From NCBI GenBank assembly GCA_041608535.1, contig JBFISM010000006.1, forward strand, positions 1 through 56,335: a stretch of DNA of 56,335 nt, written 5' to 3'. A program made the position numbers and the translations under genes. This document shows positions 25,301-30,729 of the stretch, in pieces; position 1 is the stretch's first letter, and each line of letters opens with the position of its first letter. This stretch comes from JBFISM01 sp041608535. GTDB taxonomy: Bacteria > Actinomycetota > Acidimicrobiia > Spongiisociales > UBA5794. The notes beneath the pieces were generated by a model. It saw nothing but the letters and a program-made list of their open reading frames with translations. It was not told the DNA's origin and made no database searches.

Positions 25301-25537
25301 GACGATGTCCTTCACCGCGGCTTGGAGCAGGTGACCGTAGTGAGGCGAGCCCGTGGCAAAGGGGGGACCGTCGTAGAAGGTGTACTCCGCTTCGGGGGGA
25401 CGCATCTCCACGGATGCGGCGAAGGCTTCGGTCGTCTCCCACAGATCGATGATGCGCCGGTCGACGCCGGCGAGGTCGACCTGGGAGTCGACGCGACGGA
25501 AGAGCGGGGTTCGATCGGGTGAGCTGGTGTCGGTCAT
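22349..25537 (-). CDS. ileS: Isoleucyl-tRNA synthetase (long, type 2 form)
   Basis: A 1062-residue class I synthetase charging tRNA-Ile. The HIGH motif appears as P-H-Y-G-H-L near residue 64 and KMSKS as G-R-K-M-S-K-S-L-R-N near 605, with the CP1 editing domain (W-T-T-T-P-W-T-L-P-S-N near 245) between them. Zinc-type cysteines appear in the C-D-G-C-D-E and C-R-R-C-E segments. The length and P-H-Y-G-H form match the eukaryote-like IleRS2 branch, often naturally mupirocin-resistant. ATG 25535-25537 was chosen because a T-box leader ends there; the frame stays open 38 codons further upstream. It converges with yggT with only 18 bp between. Confidence 0.94.
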   Translation of the reverse strand: MTDTSSPDRTPLFRRVDSQVDLAGVDRRIIDLWETTEAFAASVEMRPPEAEYTFYDGPPFATGSPHYGHLLQAAVKDIVPRYWTMRGRRVERRFGWDTHGLPVEMEVEKALGISGPRQIAEFGIDKYNEACRTRVNQTTTEWRDITTRIGRWIDFDNDYKTMDVDFMESVWWVFKELWDKDLVYEDFKVLPYSWGAVTPLSNFEVNLGGYRDVEDPSITVELPVVDGKGVAEAGDALLIWTTTPWTLPSNLAVAVNPALRYVRIDVDGGRYWVAEGLVSSLWDDAPEPSMRVLGEDLLGVTYQPPFDYFGEERDRGAFQVLASDDVTTEEGTGLVHMAPAYGEADFLALQAAGLDVLVDPVDYEGNFTDAVSDVAGMNIKDADERLVELLEERGVLYRSTRTVHSYPFCWRTDTPLIYKAIPTWFVRVEKFRDRMADLNEKIRWVPESIGARRFGNWLREARDWAISRNRYWGSCIPVWKCDGCDETVCVGSRGELRELSGVWLDDLHKHIVDEVTFPCRRCEGEMRRVPEVLDCWFESGAMPYAQIHYPFENQERFARRYPADFIAEGLDQTRGWFYTLVVLGTALFDEIPFQNCIVTGMILAEDGRKMSKSLRNYPDPIAVLDEFGADALRAYLIDSPVVRGEPLRFSEDGVRSYVRSVLLPFWNALSFFTTYAEADAITAADLDAAPALFDRPEIDRWIVSVLQSLVTQVNHEMEEYRLYAVIAPVLGFVDDLTNWYIRRSRRRFWSQRGGGDEADKLAAFATLYEVLVTFAKVAAPVLPFITEEIYQRLVRTVDPASPPSVHHTDYPQADRSRIDTTLENEMRIIRSVVNLGRSLRKQNDLKVRQPLSTATVVTRDPAVTAAVLSHTQLISEELNVKHVLVDDDESHVVSLSAKANFKTLGPRLGAATKQVAALIEQLDHGSVDALAAGGSIDLDGHRIGPDDVVVQRTPLPGRVVDSDGELSVALDTDIDEALRHEGLAREVISKIQTMRRSAGLDVADRIALMWRADEELAAAIRRNLALISGEVLATAIDESDQLQGEGTDVEGMRLQVVIAPVG

Positions 25538-25539
25538 GT

Positions 25540-25744
25540 CGTCCCGTAGCTGTCGGCGTAGTCCTTGCCACGCCGGGACGGGAGGCCCGCGGTACCACCC
25601 GGCTTGCCGCAGCTTGGCTGCGACCGCTTCGTTGACCGGCGGTTGCACCACCGGTGGAAGGGTTCTACTGACGCACGTCCGCAGTGGGCCGGTCGCGTTC
25701 TTCCCGAGCTCAGGGGTGATGTCCCGCAGCCGCCGAGCGTCGGG
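25540..25744 (-). promoter_or_regulatory. Translational T-box riboswitch, Ile (AUC) specifier, very short stem I
   Basis: On the reverse strand the T-box GGGTGGTACCGCG lies at 25600-25588. Upstream, CCCGACGCTC (25744-25735) pairs with GAGCTCGGG (25711-25703), one base bulged, to form a short stem I. Its inner GGG/CCC closes the loop ACATCA holding an AUC (Ile) specifier at 25720-25718. Downstream, CGTCCCG (25580-25574) can pair either with the T-box side (antisequestrator) or with CGGGACG (25546-25540), which covers the ribosome binding site of ileS. Uncharged tRNA-Ile would free the start. This matches the known actinobacterial ileS T-box class. Confidence 0.88.
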
Positions 25745-25811
25745 CTTCCACCGTCTCCGACTCGCTGGTCCCGGGTGCCGGTTGCGGGCGCGTCCCCGTC
25801 GTAGCGGCCGA

Positions 25812-25827
25812 CATCGTACACACGATG
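25812..25827. promoter_or_regulatory. Possible ileS promoter -10 within a palindrome
   Basis: Reverse-strand TACGAT (25818-25813) is a plausible -10 for the ileS leader, placing the start near 25806. It lies inside the perfect inverted repeat CATCGT-ACAC-ACGATG (25812-25827), which could be an operator. No convincing -35 is seen. Strong GC hairpins (for example GGGGACC/GGTCCCC between about 25830 and 25858) lie just upstream of the DksA-like gene. Confidence 0.4.
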
Positions 25828-25877
25828 GCGGGGGACCCCGCCGTTGGGGCGGTCCCCGGGTAGCACCGGGCGGCTGC

Positions 25878-25883
25878 TATCGT
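25878..25883 (+). promoter_or_regulatory. Probable -10 of the dksA-like/lspA unit
   Basis: TATCGT at 25878-25883 is followed by the ribosome binding site AAAGGGG (25894-25900) and ATG 25909. The spacing suggests a normal leader of about 20 nt. No clear -35 hexamer is visible. Confidence 0.4.
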
Positions 25884-25908
25884 CCCGCCCTCGAAAGGGG
25901 TGCCGCAC

Positions 25909-26280
25909 ATGGCCAGGAAGCTGTCGCCAAAGACTCTTACCAGGCTGAAGAACAAGCTCATCGAGGAAGAACAACGCCTCGTTGCGATGATCGACGATCT
26001 CGAGACCGAGCGCGAGCAAATGCGGCTGGCCGAAAGCAGTGCCGATCACGCTCCCGACCCGGAGAATGCCGAGGGAGGCTCGCTGGCGCTCGATCTGGAG
26101 ATGGAGGTCTCCAAACAGCGCAACGCCGAGGAGCTGCTGGCAAAGGTGCGGCATGCGATGGAGCGGATGGAACAGGGGTCCTACGGGATCTGTGAGATCA
26201 GCGGCGATCCGATCCCCGTCGCACGTCTCGATGCGCTGCCATACGCAACGACCACCGTCGAATGGGCCCACCGAGTGTGA
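25909..26280 (+). CDS. TraR/DksA-family protein with a degenerate zinc finger
   Basis: A 123-residue protein: a long coiled-coil N-terminal region (L-I-E-E-E-Q-R-L-V-A-M-I-D-D-L-E-T-E) and a C-terminal C4-type module. The module keeps the fold's landmarks (G-S-Y-G-I-C, I-P-V-A-R-L-D-A-L-P-Y-A) but only the first of the four cysteines: the second is Ser, and the last pair is replaced in T-T-V-E-W-A. DksA relatives enter the RNA polymerase secondary channel, and zinc-free variants are known. ATG 25909 is preferred over GTG 25900 because AAAGGGG lies 8 nt ahead. The stop overlaps lspA. Confidence 0.85.
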   Translation: MARKLSPKTLTRLKNKLIEEEQRLVAMIDDLETEREQMRLAESSADHAPDPENAEGGSLALDLEMEVSKQRNAEELLAKVRHAMERMEQGSYGICEISGDPIPVARLDALPYATTTVEWAHRV

Positions 26281-26762
26281 TGCGTACGTGGCCGGCCCTG
26301 CTCATCGCAGCGGGGGTGGTGCTCGTCGATCAGCTGACCAAGCTCATTGCGGAGAGAAATCTCGATGCGCCCGTCGTCGTGATCGACGGGCTGTTGCGGT
26401 TCCGGCTGACCCGCAACGACGGTGCGGCGTTCTCTCTCTTCCAAGGAGGCGGTCAGATCGTGGCCGTGATCGCAGTCGCCATCTCGGTGTGGCTGGTCGT
26501 GCTGCTGCGCCGCACCGAGCGCTGGCCGGAGCGCGTCGCTTTGTCCCTCATCCTCGGTGGCGCCGTGGGCAATCTCGTCGATCGGGTGACTCGGTCTCGA
26601 GGCGGCCTCGCCGATGGGGCGGTCGTCGACTTCATCGATCTGTGGGTGATCCCCACGTTCAACGTGGCCGACATGGCCATCACCATGGGAGCCGTCTTGC
26701 TCGTGCTGCTCGCCATGACCGGCAACTTGAACGACGAGTCGCCGGTTGTGGAGGCCGCATGA
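26280..26762 (+). CDS. lspA: Lipoprotein signal peptidase LspA
   Basis: A 160-residue aspartyl protease with four membrane helices that cleaves prolipoprotein signal peptides. The catalytic pair is visible as Asp101 in G-N-L-V-D-R and Asp131 in F-N-V-A-D-M-A. V-D-Q-L-T-K near 18 and T-R-N-D-G-A-A-F-S near 52 are further family motifs. ATG 26280 overlaps the upstream TGA. The next gene, an RluA-type pseudouridine synthase, overlaps its stop; this lspA-rluA pairing is widespread. The cytochrome c at 48242 is a likely client lipoprotein. Confidence 0.94.
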   Translation: MRTWPALLIAAGVVLVDQLTKLIAERNLDAPVVVIDGLLRFRLTRNDGAAFSLFQGGGQIVAVIAVAISVWLVVLLRRTERWPERVALSLILGGAVGNLVDRVTRSRGGLADGAVVDFIDLWVIPTFNVADMAITMGAVLLVLLAMTGNLNDESPVVEAA

Positions 26763-27715
26763 CACAGCCCGAGCGATTTCGGGTTCCCGACGATCTCGAC
26801 ATGATGCGTAGCGACCGGATCGTCGCCAAGACGATGAGCTTGTCGCGGGCGGCAGTGGGTCGGCTCGTCGCGGCGGGAGCCGTCACCGTCGACGGCAATC
26901 CCGTGCGAGCTGCTCAGCCGCTGCCGGCAGGAACCGAAGTGGTGGTTGCCGCAGTTGCGGACTCACCTGCTATCGAGCCCGCAGCCGTCGACTTTGCAGT
27001 GGTCCACGAGGACACGGACCTCTTGGTGGTCGCCAAGCCTGCCGGCGTCGTCGTCCATCCGGGCGCCGGGACGACCGGAGCCACCCTGGCCGCCGGGTTG
27101 ATTCGCCGGTTTCCGGATCTCGCCGACATGGAGGAACAGCGGTGGGGACTGGTGCACCGGCTCGACAAGGACACCTCGGGCGTATTGCTCGTGGCCCGCA
27201 CTCCGGCGGCTCATGCGGCGCTGCAGAGCCAGCTGCGGCGGCGGGAGATCGCCCGGAGTTATCTGGCCCTGGTTGCCGGCGACCCCGCGGCAGCCACGGG
27301 CACGATCGACGCACCGCTGGGACGTGACCCCAACGTGCCCACCCGCCGGGCGTTGCGTCACGACGGCAAGCCGGCGCGCACCCACTACCGGCGGCTCGCA
27401 TCCTGGGGTGACGTTGCGCTGCTCGAGGTGCATCTGGAGACGGGCCGCACCCACCAGATCCGGGTGCATTTGGCGTCCATCGATCATCCGGTGGTGGGGG
27501 ACCGCGTCTACGGGAGCCGGGGCCGGTGCCGGGGCGATCCCGGGCGGCAATGGCTGCATGCATATCGGTTGGTCTTCACCCATCCCCACACGGGGGTGGC
27601 CACCACGGCGGAGAGCGGCTTGACGCCGGACCTGGTGGCTACGCTCGCCGATCTCGGTCCGCCTGCGTCCGGCTCACTCCCCACCGGGGCGCTGCCCGCA
27701 CCCACCGAGGACTGA
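26759..27715 (+). CDS. RluA-family 23S rRNA pseudouridine synthase (RluD-like)
   Basis: The 318-residue protein has an N-terminal S4 RNA-binding domain (D-R-I-V-A-K through A-A-G-A-V-T-V-D-G-N-P-V) and an RluA catalytic domain. The catalytic aspartate is Asp136 in H-R-L-D-K-D-T-S-G; L-L-V-V-A-K-P-A-G-V-V-V-H-P and T-G-R-T-H-Q-I-R-V-H-L complete the signature. It isomerises uridines in 23S rRNA. The family resemblance is closest to RluD, but the target sites cannot be read from sequence. ATG overlaps the lspA stop. Confidence 0.9.
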   Translation: MTQPERFRVPDDLDMMRSDRIVAKTMSLSRAAVGRLVAAGAVTVDGNPVRAAQPLPAGTEVVVAAVADSPAIEPAAVDFAVVHEDTDLLVVAKPAGVVVHPGAGTTGATLAAGLIRRFPDLADMEEQRWGLVHRLDKDTSGVLLVARTPAAHAALQSQLRRREIARSYLALVAGDPAAATGTIDAPLGRDPNVPTRRALRHDGKPARTHYRRLASWGDVALLEVHLETGRTHQIRVHLASIDHPVVGDRVYGSRGRCRGDPGRQWLHAYRLVFTHPHTGVATTAESGLTPDLVATLADLGPPASGSLPTGALPAPTED

Positions 27716-27782
27716 GCCGCCGGCCCCATCGAGCGCGCAACGAGCTGGTGCCTGCCGAGATTCGCGGCGGCCCCGGATGGCT

Positions 27783-27788
27783 TAACCT
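27783..27788 (+). promoter_or_regulatory. -10 element of a leaderless promoter (wax ester synthase)
   Basis: TAACCT lies 8 nt before ATG 27797, and no Shine-Dalgarno sequence is present. With the usual 6-7 nt from -10 to transcription start, the mRNA would begin at or beside the start codon. Same pattern as at 36221, 37506, 39326, 43587 and 53174. Confidence 0.55.
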
Positions 27789-27796
27789 CTAGGGCC

Positions 27797-29611
27797 ATGA
27801 CCGCGACTCACTACGACCGGCTGTCATATCTCGACAACTCCTTCCTGGCGCTCGAATCTCGCACGGCGCACATGCACGTCGCCGCCATCGCTGAGTTCCA
27901 AGCCGGCCCTGTGCTCGACAGGGGCGGATCGATCGACGCCGATCTGATCCGCCGGTTTGTCGAATCGAAGCTGCATCTCATGCCGCGATACCGCCAGCGA
28001 CTTGCCTTCGTGCCCATCGAACGGCATTCCGTCTGGGTGGACGACGAGCACTTCAACATCGAGTACCACGTGCGGCACACCAGCCTGCCCAAACCCGGGG
28101 GCCACGATCAGCTCACGGCGCTCATGGGACGTCTCGTCTCCCAACAACTCGATCGCTCCAAGCCGCTGTGGGAGCTGTACGTCGTGGAGGGCGTCCACGA
28201 CGGGCACTTTGCGCTGATCTCGAAGACGCACCACGCCATGATCGACGGAATCTCCGGGGTCGACCTGATGGCGGCACTGCTCAACCTCGCACCGATGACC
28301 GACGTGGCGGAACCCGAGCCCTTCGCGCCGAGGCCGGCGCCGAGCGGGGCAGAGCTCGTGGTGCGGGAGGGCTTTCGCAGAGCGGGATGGGCAATGTCGC
28401 TCGTGAAGAACGCAACCGAGATCCCCAATGAAGCACAGACGATCCTGCTCGAGGGCGTTCGCCGGGTGCTCGCCGTGGGGCATTCGCTCAGCTCAGGGTG
28501 GTTGACCAAGGCGACCGATACGAGCCTCAATGGCAGGGTGGGACCCAACCGCCGGTTCGCCACCTTGCAGATGGCGCTCAGCGATGTGAAGGCGGTGAAG
28601 AACGCGATGGGCGGCAGTGTCAACGACGTCGTGCTCGCCACCGTTGCGGGTGGGGTCCGCCGCTATCTCGAGGAGACCGAGGGCGACGTCGATCAGCTCG
28701 ACTTCCGGGTGATGGCGCCGGTGTCGGTCCGCTCGGCCAACGACAGGGGCACGATGGGCAATCAGGTTGCGATGTGGCTCGTGTCGCTCCCGGTCTCAGA
28801 TCCCGATCCGGTGATGAGGTTCTTCGCCGTCCACGCCGAGACGGAGAAGCTGAAACGCACCGATCAGGCACTCGGCGCATCCACGCTGGTGCGATTGAGT
28901 GCGGGTGCTCCGACGACGCTGGTGGCGATGGCGGCGCGCCTGGCGGCCACCACCCGTCCCTTCAACATGACCGTGACCAATGTCCCCGGGCCGCAGTTCC
29001 CCCTCTATCTGCTCGATTCCCGCCTGGTGGCTACGTACCCGCTGGTTCCTCTCTGGGAGGGCCATGGCGCCGGGATCGCACTGTTCAGCTACGCCGGATC
29101 GCTGTATTGGGGGGTGAACGCCGACTGGGACCTCGTGCCCGACGTCGACAGGCTGGTCACGGCACTCCACGACAGTTTCGTGGAATTGCAGGAGGTGGCG
29201 GCGAGGTTTGCCGCCGCCGGCGGGAGTGGCCCGGCTCCCAAGCGGCGTCCTCCCCTGGGAACCGTGCGTACCAGCGGGGTCAGGGACATCCCCGGCGACG
29301 ATGGCGCCACCGAGGCCGATTCCATCGATTCCACAGCTGCGCCGACTGCGGCCAAGGATCGGTCGCCCCCGCAGGTCACGCCGGCGACCTCGAAGCGATC
29401 GACAGCCGCCAAGAAGCCGGCCGCTGCCGAGAAGCCGGCCGCTGCCGAGAAGCCGGCCGCTGCCGAGAAGCCGGCCGCAACCAAGAAGGCCGGGGCAACA
29501 GGGAAGGGCGCAACCACCAAGAAGCCGACTGGAGCCGCAAAACCCGAGACCTCGTCGCAGGAGGCCACCTCCAAGAAGTCGACTGCGTCGGGCTCGGCGA
29601 GCAAGGGCTAG
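27797..29611 (+). CDS. Wax ester synthase / diacylglycerol acyltransferase with a Lys-Ala-Pro tail
   Basis: A 604-residue WS/DGAT-type O-acyltransferase. The catalytic motif H-H-A-M-I-D-G is at 145-151, N-D-V-V-L-A near 275 and a P-L-W-E-x-Y-V segment near 115; it transfers acyl-CoA to fatty alcohols or diacylglycerol for storage lipid. The enzyme ends near residue 470. About 130 further residues form a Lys/Ala/Pro/Thr-rich tail encoded partly by an 18-bp tandem repeat (29414-29478), resembling histone-H1-like basic tails. It appears leaderless. Its TAG stop overlaps that of pfkA on the other strand within one CTAG. Confidence 0.88.
   Translation: MTATHYDRLSYLDNSFLALESRTAHMHVAAIAEFQAGPVLDRGGSIDADLIRRFVESKLHLMPRYRQRLAFVPIERHSVWVDDEHFNIEYHVRHTSLPKPGGHDQLTALMGRLVSQQLDRSKPLWELYVVEGVHDGHFALISKTHHAMIDGISGVDLMAALLNLAPMTDVAEPEPFAPRPAPSGAELVVREGFRRAGWAMSLVKNATEIPNEAQTILLEGVRRVLAVGHSLSSGWLTKATDTSLNGRVGPNRRFATLQMALSDVKAVKNAMGGSVNDVVLATVAGGVRRYLEETEGDVDQLDFRVMAPVSVRSANDRGTMGNQVAMWLVSLPVSDPDPVMRFFAVHAETEKLKRTDQALGASTLVRLSAGAPTTLVAMAARLAATTRPFNMTVTNVPGPQFPLYLLDSRLVATYPLVPLWEGHGAGIALFSYAGSLYWGVNADWDLVPDVDRLVTALHDSFVELQEVAARFAAAGGSGPAPKRRPPLGTVRTSGVRDIPGDDGATEADSIDSTAAPTAAKDRSPPQVTPATSKRSTAAKKPAAAEKPAAAEKPAAAEKPAATKKAGATGKGATTKKPTGAAKPETSSQEATSKKSTASGSASKG
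29414..29478 (+). repeat. 18-bp in-frame tandem repeat, 3.6 copies
   Basis: The unit AAGCCGGCCGCTGCCGAG is repeated exactly at 29414, 29432 and 29450, with a partial fourth copy to 29478. It encodes K-P-A-A-A-E repeats in the tail of the acyltransferase. Perfect identity between copies points to recent slippage expansion. Confidence 0.9.
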
Positions 29612-30573
29612 CGCGCCAGCGTCCTGATGAGTTCGTACGCGTCGAGATGGTCGCGGTCGCCCGCGATGTCGGCGAGATCCGTCAGCTCGACCACGCCGCT
29701 ACGGAGGGCCGTCATCATTCCCGACTCGCCGGATGTCACCGCGTCGACAGCAGCTACTCCGAACCGGGTTGCGATCAGGCGGTCGAATGCGCTCGGCGGA
29801 CCACCGCGTTGGACGTGCCCCAAGAGCGTGATGCGAGGTTCGAATCCGGCCGCTGATGCGTCGAGATGGGCAGCGACCTCACCGATACCGAGTTTTGCCC
29901 CCTCGGCGACCATGATGAACGCATGCGTCTTGCCACGCCGGTATGCGTTGCGCACGGCCGTGGCGATCTCGTCGAGAGCGAGGTCGACCTCCGGGATCAC
30001 GGCGAGCTCCGCTCCGCATGCGATCCCGGCCATCAGCGCGAGATAGCCCGAGTTGCGTCCCATCGTCTCGATGAGGAACACCCGCTGATGCGACGATGCG
30101 GTGTCGCGTAGCCGGTCGACCGCGTCACAGATCGTGTTGAGCGCCGAGTCCACACCGATCGAAGTTTCGGTGCGGCCGATGTCATTGTCGATGGAGGCCG
30201 GGATGCCGATGGTGCGGACACCGGCATCGTGCAGCGCTCGGGCCCCGGCCATGGAGCCGTCGCCACCGATCACGATCAGCGCATCCATGTCGTGTTTGCG
30301 CATCTGTCGGACCGCCAGCTCCCTCCCGTGCTCCGTCATCATCTCCGGGGATCGGGCCGTCTGCAGAAACGTGCCACCCCGCTGCAAGATGTCGCCGACG
30401 TCGCGTGCGGTGAGTTCGCGCGTGGCTCCGCGAATCAGGCCGTCGAATCCCTCCTCGACGCCGAGGACTTCGATCTCGCCGGCCACAGCAGTGCGCACGA
30501 CGGCGCGGATCGCCGTGTTCATCCCGGGTGCGTCACCACCGGAGGTGAGCACGCCCAACCGGCTGACCTTCAT
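29608..30573 (-). CDS. pfkA: 6-phosphofructokinase
   Basis: A 321-residue PfkA-type enzyme phosphorylating fructose 6-phosphate in glycolysis. It begins V-L-T-S-G-G-D-A-P-G-M-N, and has G-G-D-G-S near 104, the catalytic S-I-D-N-D-I, and E-T-M-G-R-N-S-G-Y-L-A. G-G-D-G (not G-G-D-D) suggests ATP use. The segment before the catalytic Asp reads P-A-S-I-D-N-D, where classical ATP enzymes have P-G-T and pyrophosphate enzymes P-K-T, so the donor is not entirely certain. ATG 30571-30573 has GAGG 8 nt upstream. It diverges from dnaE over 156 bp. Confidence 0.92.
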   Translation of the reverse strand: MKVSRLGVLTSGGDAPGMNTAIRAVVRTAVAGEIEVLGVEEGFDGLIRGATRELTARDVGDILQRGGTFLQTARSPEMMTEHGRELAVRQMRKHDMDALIVIGGDGSMAGARALHDAGVRTIGIPASIDNDIGRTETSIGVDSALNTICDAVDRLRDTASSHQRVFLIETMGRNSGYLALMAGIACGAELAVIPEVDLALDEIATAVRNAYRRGKTHAFIMVAEGAKLGIGEVAAHLDASAAGFEPRITLLGHVQRGGPPSAFDRLIATRFGVAAVDAVTSGESGMMTALRSGVVELTDLADIAGDRDHLDAYELIRTLAR

Positions 30574-30729
30574 CGTGAGATCCTCGAGATACGGAGTGGT
30601 AGAGCCACCAACTCGGCCTGTCCCGGGCTGCAGGGTAGACGGTGTCGAGGGGAGCGGAGCAAGCGAGAATTCGCGCTGTCGACAGGCGCTCGCCGGCATG
30701 CTTACATGCGTGTAGTTCACCAGAGGGCC

